Positions 8,423 to 16,285 of a stretch of DNA of 37,440 bases are shown one piece after another. The notes beneath the pieces were generated by a model, which was not told the DNA's origin, searched no databases, and saw nothing but the letters and a program-made list of their open reading frames with translations. Positions within the stretch are counted from its first letter, which is position 1; each line of letters starts with the position of its first letter. Source of the DNA: an uncultured Thermogutta sp. Lineage in GTDB: Bacteria; Planctomycetota; Planctomycetia; Pirellulales; Thermoguttaceae. The stretch covers positions 1-37,440 of the forward strand of contig CAKZMM010000063.1 in the NCBI GenBank assembly GCA_937128505.1. The letters run 5' to 3'. The position numbers were made by a program, and so were the translations under genes.

Positions 8423-9742
8423 ATGAACAATCGGCCTAAAAGACCGGGAAGCTCGCGGCGCAAATTCCTGACGGCGGCTGCTTGGGTCACAGGTGCTCTT
8501 TGGATCCCCGCGCATCGAGGAGCGATCGCCAAAACTACGGCGAACGACAAGCTCAACATCGGCATCATTGGAGTCGGCGGCCAGGGCGCGGCCAATACGG
8601 AAAGAGTCAAAAGCGAGAATATCGTGGCCCTCTGCGACGTAGATCGCCGGCGTCTGGCCGAGGCCGCGCAGAAGTATCCCGACGCGCAAACCTATGTGGA
8701 TTGGAGGAAACTCCTCGATCAAAAAGGGCTAGATGCCGTGGTCATCAGCACCACGGACCACACCCATGCACCGGCCAGTTGCTGGGCAATGAAGCGGGGA
8801 CTTGGGGTGTTTTGCGAAAAGCCGTTGGCCCACTCGGTGTATGAGGCCCGGGTGGTCCAAGAACTCTGCCAGCAGACCGGCGTGGCCACGCAGCATGGGA
8901 CGCAGATGCACGCCACGGATCACTATCGCCGGGTAGTGGAGCTGGTCAAATCCGGCGCGATTGGCCCCGTGCACGAAGTCCACGTTTGGTGCGGACGGAT
9001 TGGACCTAGTCCTACCCGGCCGAAAGACGAACCGCCTGTGCCAGAATACTTGGAGTGGGATCTTTGGCTGGGACCGGCTCCCTGGCGGCCCTATCATCCA
9101 AGTTATTTGCCCGGTTGCACGGTGTGGGAACAGTGGTGGGACTTTGGCAACGGCTGCCTCGGGGATATGGGGAGCCACCTCATCGACTTGCCGTTTTGGG
9201 CCTTGGATTTAGGCGATCCGCTTACCGTGGAGGCAGAGGGTTCTCACCATAATCCGGAGGCTTATCCTCACTGGCTCATCGCCCGTTGGGAGCACCCTGC
9301 TAAAGGGGATCGCCCGGCAGTTCGGCTCACGTGGTACGACGGAATCCAGCGGCCACCGTCGCCGCCGGGTCATGACCTCAGCAAGTGGGGGATTGGCGTA
9401 ATGTTCGTCGGGGAAAAGGGGATGCTTTTGGCCGACTATTCGCGGAAGGTCCTCCTCCCGGAAGATCACTTCAAAGATTTCGAGCCGCCTCAACCTTGGA
9501 TCCCCAGCTCGCCGGGACATTACGCGGAATGGATCCAGGCTTGCAAGACCGGAAGCCCCACCCTGTGCAATTTCGTTTATGCCGGCAAACTGATCGAGCA
9601 CAATCTGCTGGGCACGGTGGCCTTCCGGGCGAAAACGAAGCTGGAATGGGACCCAGGTGCGCTAAAGGCAAAGAATTGCCCCGAGGCCGACGCGTTTATC
9701 CGCCGGCCTTATCGAGAAGGTTGGAGCTTACTGCCGAGCTGA
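8423..9742 (+). CDS. Tat-exported Gfo/Idh/MocA-family oxidoreductase
   Basis: This NAD(P)-binding sugar or polyol oxidoreductase of 439 residues probably acts outside the cytoplasm. The N-terminus carries a twin-arginine signal (SRRKFLTAAAWVTGA, about residues 11-25). It is followed by a Rossmann fold, LNIGIIGVGGQGAAN (glycines near 50), ALCDVDRRR, and the family catalytic EKPLAHS motif with Lys133. The C-terminal half contains GCLGDMGSHLIDLPFWAL, typical of the family's substrate domain. Start: ATG 8423 has AGGAG seven bases upstream; the frame is open further upstream to 8381 but that would displace the Tat motif. Planctomycetes have many such paralogs and the substrate cannot be read from sequence. 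It lies near the sugar-acid dehydratase and the glycosidase-like gene. Confidence 0.92.
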   Translation: MNNRPKRPGSSRRKFLTAAAWVTGALWIPAHRGAIAKTTANDKLNIGIIGVGGQGAANTERVKSENIVALCDVDRRRLAEAAQKYPDAQTYVDWRKLLDQKGLDAVVISTTDHTHAPASCWAMKRGLGVFCEKPLAHSVYEARVVQELCQQTGVATQHGTQMHATDHYRRVVELVKSGAIGPVHEVHVWCGRIGPSPTRPKDEPPVPEYLEWDLWLGPAPWRPYHPSYLPGCTVWEQWWDFGNGCLGDMGSHLIDLPFWALDLGDPLTVEAEGSHHNPEAYPHWLIARWEHPAKGDRPAVRLTWYDGIQRPPSPPGHDLSKWGIGVMFVGEKGMLLADYSRKVLLPEDHFKDFEPPQPWIPSSPGHYAEWIQACKTGSPTLCNFVYAGKLIEHNLLGTVAFRAKTKLEWDPGALKAKNCPEADAFIRRPYREGWSLLPS

Positions 9743-10250
9743 TCGAATAGCGGTGACTTTCTGGCGCGATTGAGTTGCAAGTTGCGGCTTTCCGGCCACG
9801 TTCCGCGGTTTTTTGCCCACATTCCCGTAATAAAGATCCCCTTCGGTGATCGTTTTTGGTCAAGGTCGCGAGTAATCCCGCGGAATTTTTTAACGCTTTT
9901 TCAGCGGGGCGGAACCAGCCGGTCTACGAGGCACAAGAGTCGCAGACAACCGGTGCTTCCTCGGGGGGCCGCGGCACGCTCATTCGGACTCATGACGCGG
10001 ATCTCAGCAAGGTGCTGACCCGTCGGGGCCCGACCACGGCGAATCGCTCGTTTTTGTTTCGTGCTCGTAATGTGCTTTCCCCTGGGGGCAAGGCCGGTAA
10101 AAATGGGGAGAATCGCTGCATAATCCCCCGGTTTGAAGATCAAAGCGCGGCCGCCAAACGGGGGTGGCCCCGCGGCGAAACCCCGCGAATTCTCGGCGAA
10201 AGATTTGCGGCGGATTGTACATTAGCTGAGTCTGGATCGATCGGGGGCTC

Positions 10251-10278
10251 TTCACGCATTCTTGCTTTTTGTTATAAT
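10251..10278 (+). promoter_or_regulatory. possible sigma-70-type promoter
   Basis: TTCACG (10251-10256), a 16-bp spacer and TATAAT (10273-10278). The -10 hexamer is perfect and the -35 matches 4 of 6. The next plus-strand gene starts 380 bases downstream, so a leader RNA or unannotated transcript would result. The -10 region is part of a tandem duplication. Confidence 0.35.
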
Positions 10279-10299
10279 ATTTAGGCATAATATCTAGGC
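10274..10299. repeat. 13-bp tandem duplication over a -10-like element
   Basis: ATAATATTTAGGC (10274-10286) and ATAATATCTAGGC (10287-10299), one mismatch. Confidence 0.92.
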
Positions 10300-10660
10300 A
10301 CAATTGGTTATTTCGGCGAACGCAGGATAGGTAGCCGCGCGGCCAGGTTCCAGACTTTTTTCTCCTACCGGCTTCGTTGTCCCCCTGCGGCTATCGGTGA
10401 ACTTTGCGAACTCTTTGGATGCGGTATCGACTAACATGGTTAGCCCCCGGCGGCAAACGGCATTCAGTGGTTTTCGTGGCACCCCGAGTGCTTCCGGCGG
10501 TATTGGCCGCGTTTTGAGACCTTTCGTCTGTCGCCGGTAGGACGCCTTTTATTTGGTGTCAGGGCAAGGTGTCGTTTCAAACTTTCGAAATAGCTTACTG
10601 AATTTGCAAACGAAGGCATCTTGAGGGATTTGACTCCAACCAAAGAGGGAGAGGCTGAGG

Positions 10661-11242
10661 ATGGTTCGCACTTTGAGCACGATGTTGCCGCTGGGTACCC
10701 AAGCTCCGGACTTTTGTCTTCCGGACCCGAGTGGACGAATCTATTCGCTGGTGGATTTCGCGGACAAACCGGTCCTGTTGGTGATCTTCCTTTGCAATCA
10801 CTGCCCTTATGTGAAGCATGTTGCCGAGGAATTGGCCCGGCTTACCAGCGAATACATGGAGCGGGGAGTAGCCGTGCTGGGGATCAACTCCAACAATTGG
10901 CAGGAATTTCCAGAGGATTCCCCGGAAAAGATGGCGGAGGAAATACGAATCCGCGGCTACAAGTTTCCTTATCTGTATGATGAAACTCAAGAGGTAGCCA
11001 AGGCGTATCGGGCAGCCTGCACGCCCGATTTCTTTGTCTTCGATCGGCAGCGACGCTTGGTGTACCGGGGGCAAATGGACGATAGCCGCCCGGGGAACGC
11101 TGTTCCGGTGACCGGGGCTGACCTCCGCGCGGCGTTGGACGCCGTCCTAGCGGATAAACCCATAACAATCGAGCAAAAACCCAGCTTAGGGTGCAACATT
11201 AAGTGGCGGCCCGGTAACGAGCCGGATTATTTCAAACCGTAA
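10661..11242 (+). CDS. thioredoxin-fold (AhpC/TSA-ResA-like) redox protein
   Basis: This 193-residue protein is a likely thiol-disulfide oxidoreductase or peroxiredoxin-like enzyme. It begins with the AhpC/TSA signature LGTQAPDFCLPDPSGR and carries CNHCPYVK with Cys45 and Cys48 as the active pair, then AVLGINSNN, YLYDETQEVAKAYRAACTPDFFVFD with the conserved cis-Pro region, and LVYRGQMDD. There is no signal peptide, so it is probably cytoplasmic. The end (GCNIKWRPGNEP) matches my memory of a widespread family annotated simply as thioredoxin family protein. Start: ATG 10661 has the purine-rich GAGGGAGAGG six bases upstream. It stands alone. Confidence 0.9.
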   Translation: MVRTLSTMLPLGTQAPDFCLPDPSGRIYSLVDFADKPVLLVIFLCNHCPYVKHVAEELARLTSEYMERGVAVLGINSNNWQEFPEDSPEKMAEEIRIRGYKFPYLYDETQEVAKAYRAACTPDFFVFDRQRRLVYRGQMDDSRPGNAVPVTGADLRAALDAVLADKPITIEQKPSLGCNIKWRPGNEPDYFKP

Positions 11243-11652
11243 TTTTCCGGCATCCAGTTGGCAATGATGCGGGGAAGCCGCAGTGCTGTGTTGTAAACCG
11301 CTCTGATGAAGAGGATCTCGCGCGAGGATCAATATCGGGAAAGCGGTGGGCGGCGGTAAGTGATAAAACGGCAGGATGCGGAGGATTCTCCCGTTGCCCG
11401 GGAGTCCGGTTCACCATGCCCCCCGTACGCGAAAACACGGTGTGATGTAGAGGCTTCTCCCTCGGGAAACTCTGGAGCCGTTTATCCGCCGGCTAAAGTC
11501 AAGATTGAAAAGCTCGCAGCGGATCAATTCCGCCGTCGGAAATTTGAGCCCATCGGCAGGGGCGGCTTCCGGCGAAATGTTCGAGGCCGCGTATTTCTAA
11601 ACATGCTTTGCCCGAATTCAGCCGGTGGTAGCGGCGATCGAATCTTGCGTCC
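11243..11652. other. intergenic stretch between convergent genes
   Basis: No gene and no clear terminator seen. A small dyad, CTCGCGCGAG, lies near 11317-11326. Confidence 0.5.
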
Positions 11653-12525
11653 TCATTCTATCACTTCGACGAATCTCGGCTCGATATATTCGGGCAAAAG
11701 CCCGTGGTGGTAACCGGCTTCCAGTAGGGCGGCGACCGCTTCCCTGCCTTGCTCTCCGAGGGTTACCGTCCAGCGATTGACGTACATATCGACGAATCGT
11801 GCAAGGGCCGCACGGTCAAGCCCGCGGGCAAACTGTTGAGCAAAATCGAGTGCTTCTTCCCGATTCTCGAGGGCAAACCGGATACTATTGCGCAGGAGAC
11901 GTTGAAGGTCGCCGTGCATCGGCGGAGGAAGTGTGGCCCGGACGGCATTTAGCCCCAGCGGAAGTGGCAAGCCGGTGCGGTTCTGCCACCATCGCCCCAA
12001 GTCGGCCACAAGATGGAGTCCTTGAGTGCTATACGTCAATTGGCCTTCGTGAATGACCAGCCCCGCCTCCACCGGTTTGCCGTCGAAATGCCCGGTGTTT
12101 ACCGCATCGAGGATCTTCTCGAAGGGCACCTCCACGTAGTGGAAAGGCTTTGACAAAAACAGGCGTAAGACCAGGAATGCCGTCGTCCAGGTCCCCGGTA
12201 TCGCGATCGACAAGCTTGCCGGGTCTTTACCCAAGCAATCGGCCCGGGCCACCAACACCGGCCCATAGCCTTCGCCAACACTTGCTCCGCAATCCAGCAG
12301 CAGATAGCGATGATGCACGTACGCGTAGGCGTGCAGGCTGATGGCGGTCAAGTCATAACGGCTAGTCAATGCCGCCCGATTGAGCGACTCAATGTCCGCC
12401 AAAACATGGACGAATTCATAGGGGCCCAGGTCGATCCGTGCGCGAGTAATGGCGTAGAACATGAAGGCGTCGTCGGCATCGGGACTATGAGCGAGCGTAA
12501 GCTTTTGTTTGAGTTCGGATTGCAT
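11653..12525 (-). CDS. mqnD: MqnD-like menaquinone biosynthesis enzyme (futalosine pathway)
   Basis: MqnD converts cyclic dehypoxanthinyl futalosine to 1,4-dihydroxy-6-naphthoate in menaquinone synthesis. The 290-residue product has the periplasmic-binding-protein-like fold of the MqnA/MqnD family without a signal peptide: LTLAHSPDADDAFMFYAI (residues 9-26), DLTAISLHAYAYV, GEGYGPVLVA, SIAIPGTWTTAFLVLRL, EAGLVIHEGQLTY and LPLPLGLNAVRA. These fit MqnD better than MqnA, but the family also contains proteins labelled only as menaquinone biosynthesis protein. No mqnA, mqnC or mqnE lies nearby. No Shine-Dalgarno site is obvious before the start at 12525. Confidence 0.8.
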   Translation of the reverse strand: MQSELKQKLTLAHSPDADDAFMFYAITRARIDLGPYEFVHVLADIESLNRAALTSRYDLTAISLHAYAYVHHRYLLLDCGASVGEGYGPVLVARADCLGKDPASLSIAIPGTWTTAFLVLRLFLSKPFHYVEVPFEKILDAVNTGHFDGKPVEAGLVIHEGQLTYSTQGLHLVADLGRWWQNRTGLPLPLGLNAVRATLPPPMHGDLQRLLRNSIRFALENREEALDFAQQFARGLDRAALARFVDMYVNRWTVTLGEQGREAVAALLEAGYHHGLLPEYIEPRFVEVIE

Positions 12526-12800
12526 GGAAGTGGCAAAGGTTGACTAGCAGAAATTTTGTGCAAGCTCGTTTGGCTTTTACTTTTGGGGTAACCCCCGCCT
12601 ATAACGGTACTCCGATTATATCCAACGGTGAATGCGATGGGGGAACGCTTTATGACTCCGGCATTCGGCAAGCAGCGGTAGCAAGCACTCGGGCCGATTT
12701 TTGGCCTCGTTAATCCGTAGGGTAGCGGGCTTCATCCTGGGAAAAGAAAATTACAGGGAAACCGCCGATATCGGGGGATGGGGAGATTCGGGCGGCAGAC

Positions 12801-12856
12801 CGACCTCATCTGCCCCGATGATTTAAACCGGCCTCATTTGCCCCATTGATCTAAAC
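12801..12856. repeat. 28-bp tandem duplication
   Basis: Copies at 12801-12828 and 12829-12856 share CGRCCTCATYTGCCCC then TGATYTAAAC; 23 of 28 positions match. Confidence 0.9.
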
Positions 12857-12959
12857 AGTACCCGGGGCTTAATCAGACAAGTTCGATCTCCGAAGCAGCC
12901 GCGGAAAATCGGACCTTGAATCGAGAACTCTGACCCACATCAAAAACTGGGCAGAACTC

Positions 12960-12979
12960 TGTGTGAAAATGTGTGAAAA
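12960..12979. repeat. exact 10-bp tandem duplication
   Basis: TGTGTGAAAA occurs twice (12960-12969, 12970-12979). AGAACTCTG just before it is also repeated (12924 and 12953). Confidence 0.88.
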
Positions 12980-13128
12980 GCGGCGGGGGGTAGACAGTCG
13001 GATACGAATGGTTGTTGGCCTTCGTTGTACCGATTTAGGTTTCGTTTCCTGGCGGTACACGGCGTGAAAGCTTCCGCGTGGTTGACACCCCTTCAATCTC
13101 TGCAAGAAGGTCTCAAGGGAAAGCCGCC

Positions 13129-13929
13129 TCATGCGGAGGGACGTCCGGAGCCCATCGGACTATCGCCCTCCAAAACAAAGCTAAGTCCCCCAGAGGCTCG
13201 TAGTTCCAATCGGTACCGCTTGCCGGGGACCAATTTCATGGAAGGAGCCTCACCATGCGCGGCACGCACACCCTTTTCTCGGGCCGCTTCTGGATTATTC
13301 GCATACTCCCAAAATTTCCCCCAAATTTCCTGCTCGAAGGCCGTCATTTCGCCACCTGCGCGATACACCTCGGGGGCGGTGCCGGGAGCATCCAGCGGGA
13401 ATCCTTCCTCCGGTGCCTGCTTTTCGCCGAAAAGCCGACGGAACAAGCAAAGTGAAGCTGCACGAAGTGGGTCGCCCAGCTCCACATACTCATCAAGGAA
13501 CTTGATGACCCAGGAATCCACATAAAGCAGATCGCCTCCGATCGTAAATTCCTTCGGCGGATGCAAGGGGCGACCATCCGGGCCCAATTCCACGAACGCA
13601 AACTTGGTTTTCAAATCCCCCGTTTCGCGTGAACCCACCTGAGACAACACATCCACGAGGGCAACTCGGCGTTCCACCTTCAGGAGGCGATTAGCCGTCT
13701 CCAATTGCTGGATTCGGGCTTCCTGCCGTTCAATTTCGGCGTTTTGCTCCTCGATTTTCGTCCGAAATTCCTCGATTTGGCGATCCTTTTTCTCAAGATC
13801 TGCTTTCATTCGTTCTTGAAGCGTCAACATGTCGTAGATTTTCGCCCCACCCCAGGCGATAAACACGACTACAACGATCAAGATTATCGAACTGATCAAA
13901 TTAGCAATCGAGTTGATGAACTTTATCAT
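13129..13929 (-). CDS. membrane-anchored coiled-coil protein of unknown function
   Basis: I do not recognise the family. The 266-residue protein has one N-terminal membrane helix (about 10-30, IANLISSIILIVVVVFIAWG) and then a charged coiled coil from about 38 to 88 (LEKKDRQIEEFRTKIEEQNA, then EIERQEARIQQLETANRLLK). A C-terminal globular part of about 175 residues follows with KFAFVELGPDGRPLHPPKEF, LLYVDSWVIKFLDEYV, GDPLRAASLCLFRRLFGEK and MTAFEQEIWGKFWEYANNP. The topology suggests an anchored scaffold with its C-terminal part on one side of the membrane. It reads as a real protein with consistent codon use and family-like motifs. It stands alone with no clear Shine-Dalgarno site. Confidence 0.8.
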   Translation of the reverse strand: MIKFINSIANLISSIILIVVVVFIAWGGAKIYDMLTLQERMKADLEKKDRQIEEFRTKIEEQNAEIERQEARIQQLETANRLLKVERRVALVDVLSQVGSRETGDLKTKFAFVELGPDGRPLHPPKEFTIGGDLLYVDSWVIKFLDEYVELGDPLRAASLCLFRRLFGEKQAPEEGFPLDAPGTAPEVYRAGGEMTAFEQEIWGKFWEYANNPEAAREKGVRAAHGEAPSMKLVPGKRYRLELRASGGLSFVLEGDSPMGSGRPSA

Positions 13930-14052
13930 GCTTGGGCTCGCTTAAGTGAGACTCAACCAATAACGGCGTCTACCTCGGTTGAATATCAAGTAACTCGAGT
14001 CACCCCCAGAAGGAAGTTAGGTTTTGCCGTAAGCACAATCAACCGCTTCTTA

Positions 14053-14098
14053 CCTCGGCAGAACATGAGTTCATTCCTCGGCAGAACATAAGTTCATT
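14053..14098. repeat. 23-bp tandem duplication
   Basis: Copies at 14053-14075 and 14076-14098 begin CCTCGGCAGAACATRAGTTC and differ at a single base (22 of 23 identical). It lies about 125 bases upstream of the minus-strand coiled-coil gene. Confidence 0.95.
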
Positions 14099-14225
14099 GG
14101 GAAGTCGGCCAATCCGTAAACTAACCTGACGACCTACTGCTGGCAATTACCATCGGCGACAGAGGCCAGTTTTTCGAGGGGCAAACCTCAAACCGGAGTT
14201 CTCTCGTTGGGCGTCTTATAGAATC

Positions 14226-14249
14226 TAATCTGTTGACTAATCTGTTGAC
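14226..14249. repeat. exact 12-bp tandem duplication
   Basis: TAATCTGTTGAC twice in succession (14226-14237, 14238-14249), non-coding. Confidence 0.95.
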
Positions 14250-14332
14250 GGAACGATAAGCCCTTCAATGCAATTTTCGGAGGTACCTACCGAATTCTTA
14301 CCATCTTTTGGAGTGTTTCGCCATCCAAAAAA

Positions 14333-14382
14333 AGACGCCGTCTCCGACAAGATAAAGAGATCATACCCAAGGCACGGCGTCT
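14333..14382. other. 9-bp inverted repeat with a 32-nt spacer
   Basis: AGACGCCGT (14333-14341) and its exact complement ACGGCGTCT (14374-14382) can pair. An A7 tract (14328-14334) overlaps the left arm, so read on the minus strand the stem ends in a T run, as in a terminator with an oversized loop. It lies downstream of yceH (minus strand, stop at 14828), but nearly 450 bases away. Confidence 0.45.
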
Positions 14383-14827
14383 CTGGCATCGCGAGCAATA
14401 CCGGTTTTTAGAGGTTCGATTCACGAAATTGCTTGTATCCGAAGCGAGCCGCCGCCATTGATTTTTACTACTTGGTGATCGAATAGTCGACACCCGGCCC
14501 TATTCGACGTACTGCCCTCCGAGGTGCCCCGATGAGAGCACGGGTTTGAACTCTGCTCCAAAGCCTCTCTTGACCGCGGGCCCAAATTCACTTGCTGACC
14601 AAAGAAAACTCCTAAATACCGTCGCCCAAAATTGACCCTGCGTAAACCCGTAGACTCGGAAGAAATATCCCCGTATTCCGGTATTCAAACATTCCCGGTC
14701 CAGATCCGATGGCCAAATCTTATGACTTTAGCCCGGCAATCCCGAGCAAGTGAGCCGATGCAAAACCAAGAAGCGAGGTTTCTCTCGATGCGTCGGTCAT
14801 CGACTTGTTTCAGGGTTCTTGAGGTCC

Positions 14828-15694
14828 CTAAATCAGTCCTTCTAATTGACGCCGCAAAGCCACCACTTCACGCTCCAAATTTCGCATCGCGGCCACGCAC
14901 GAAACGAGTTCCTCCCGAATTTCCCCCAACTCTTTGTGGATCAACGCCATCTCTCGTTGCAATTCTGGGCCAAGTGGATGCGATTCACCACCGCCGGCTG
15001 ATACCGGTCTTCCAAAGCTTGGACGTGCCTCCGGAATTGTCGACAAAGCCGCGGGGCTTTGTGCTTCGCTTTGCGAGACGGAAACTTGTGCCTGCGGACC
15101 GGAATGGACCTCCGCTCCAGATTCCGCCAAGCGCCAAGTGCTATGGCTTGCCTTCAACCTTTCCAATTCCTCGCGCGGATACAGCGTATGGCTAACCACA
15201 TGTCCTCGGGTCTCGGGGGTCAGTGAGGTCACCAAGCCTTTTTGCTTCAGGTCCTGAAGGATGGTACGCAACTGGGACAATTCGGCGATCGGCTCCATCC
15301 GACTAACTCGCGCTCGAAGCTGCCCTTCGGTTTGAGGGCCGCGAAGCAAAAGTTCCGCCATGACCGCCAATTCGACCTTATTCACCCCCAACCACTCGTA
15401 GCCGTAATGTCGGTATTTGATGACCCGACCGCCCCCCTCCACCATTCCCACGGCTCCGTAGTGACGAAGGCGTTCCAAGGATTCTTCAACATCCTCTTGA
15501 GTAAGTTGCATGATCGGGTCGCGATTATTCTTCTGATTGCAGCCGGCACAAATCGCGTGCGCCGACATCGGGTAATAGTCGGGGGTAGTCTTCGCTTTTT
15601 CAATCAGCACACCCAATACCCGGCGATCCACCGCCGAAAGGGGACGCCAGCGGGGAAGCGAAGCGCTTTCTGTCGACGGGGCCTGTTGCGTCAT
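14828..15694 (-). CDS. yceH: YceH-like DUF480 protein
   Basis: This is a winged-helix DUF480 protein of 288 residues; its biochemical role is not established. The N-terminal part holds the family signature (LSAVDRRVLGVLIEKAKTTP, then YYPMSAHAICAGCNQKNNRDP at about 41-61), a second winged helix (VNKVELAVMAELLLRGPQTEGQLRARVSRM), and SHTLYPREELERL. E. coli YceH is about 215 residues; the extra length is a Ser/Ala/Pro-rich linker (about 195-235) and a C-terminal coiled coil (LGPELQREMALIHKELGEIR through LEREVVALRRQLEGL) which may mediate oligomerisation. The start is supported by GAGGAG nine bases upstream of the ATG. Nothing around it suggests an operon. Confidence 0.88.
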   Translation of the reverse strand: MTQQAPSTESASLPRWRPLSAVDRRVLGVLIEKAKTTPDYYPMSAHAICAGCNQKNNRDPIMQLTQEDVEESLERLRHYGAVGMVEGGGRVIKYRHYGYEWLGVNKVELAVMAELLLRGPQTEGQLRARVSRMEPIAELSQLRTILQDLKQKGLVTSLTPETRGHVVSHTLYPREELERLKASHSTWRLAESGAEVHSGPQAQVSVSQSEAQSPAALSTIPEARPSFGRPVSAGGGESHPLGPELQREMALIHKELGEIREELVSCVAAMRNLEREVVALRRQLEGLI

Positions 15695-15903
15695 GAGTCG
15701 ATTCTCCTCATCGTCCTCGGATATCCTCTCATTGCGATTTTAATACCTGGTCCGGAGTTCACCATCCATGGACCGCCTCCGTGCTAGAGAATGGATCCGC
15801 AGCTCAAAACCCTCCTCGTCGCGGTCCGGTTGCCCCAAGGGTCTTTTCTTGAACGTTGTCCCACGGTTTGCATTAATTCGGATACCCTCAACCGGGTTGC
15901 ATC

Positions 15904-15929
15904 CAAGCTTTTCTATCAAGCTTTCCTAT
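15904..15929. repeat. 13-bp tandem duplication
   Basis: CAAGCTTTTCTAT (15904-15916) and CAAGCTTTCCTAT (15917-15929), one mismatch. Confidence 0.9.
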
Positions 15930-16256
15930 TATTTGGATCGCCGAGTTCGCGAACCACCCCCCGCTTGAAGAAGAAGATTTCTCCTCGGCAGTGGAACCAA
16001 TCTTCTTGAAGCGGCAATATCTTGCGAAAACATCTTCTGGTAAACCACAAGATTGTTTCTCGAATGCGCCGATTTTCTGCGACGATGCCCCCCTGATGTC
16101 CCTTGACGCCGATTTATGAATCCGATGAGCCTCCCTTTGCCGCCGAAGCCGTTGATCCAGTCTCTAAGAGTGACGTAACCCTTTCCAGATGGTTAAGGAG
16201 CTTTTGCAATCCCGACGCTTCGCACCGCGGTTTGTCCGCCCCGGCTAAGCGGCGCC

Positions 16257-16281
16257 GCATTTACGCGACGCATTCCGCGAC
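16257..16281. repeat. 12/13-bp tandem duplication beside the pcrA stop
   Basis: GCATTTACGCGAC (16257-16269), GCATTCCGCGAC (16270-16281), with a third partial copy GTATTC running into the end of pcrA. Confidence 0.75.
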
Positions 16282-16285
16282 GTAT

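Larger units (their letters stand above)
9743..10660. other. 918-bp gene-free stretch
   Basis: No gene seen; the frames on both strands are rich in Arg/Ser/Pro and unlike any family. It holds an AT-rich promoter-like site and 13-bp duplication at 10251-10299, and the ribosome binding site GAGGGAGAGG (10645-10654) of the next gene. Confidence 0.55.
12526..13128. other. 603-bp intergenic stretch
   Basis: It lies upstream of the mqnD-like gene and downstream of the coiled-coil protein gene. No credible gene. It contains a 28-bp duplication at 12801 and an exact 10-bp duplication at 12960. Confidence 0.6.
13930..14827. other. 898-bp gene-free stretch
   Basis: Frames of about 60-68 residues exist but are low-complexity, Arg/Ser-rich and unsupported. 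It contains tandem duplications at 14053 and 14226 and a long-range inverted repeat at 14333-14382. Confidence 0.6.
15695..16285. other. 591-bp intergenic stretch
   Basis: No gene seen. It lies between the pcrA stop and the yceH start (both minus strand). It has a 13-bp duplication at 15904, an imperfect dyad at about 15962-16013 (CGCTT...AAGATT against AATCTT...AAGCG) that could fold in the pcrA 3' region, and a 12-bp repeat at 16257. Confidence 0.55.

Noticed and set aside
12869-13132. 87-residue minus-strand frame
   Set aside because: Basic, featureless sequence across a region with simple repeats; no ribosome binding site or family resemblance.
14404-14430. T-loop-like GGTTCGATTC suggesting a tRNA
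   Set aside because: The flanking bases do not form a 5-bp T stem, and no acceptor or anticodon stem could be built. The similar site near 18650 fails in the same way.
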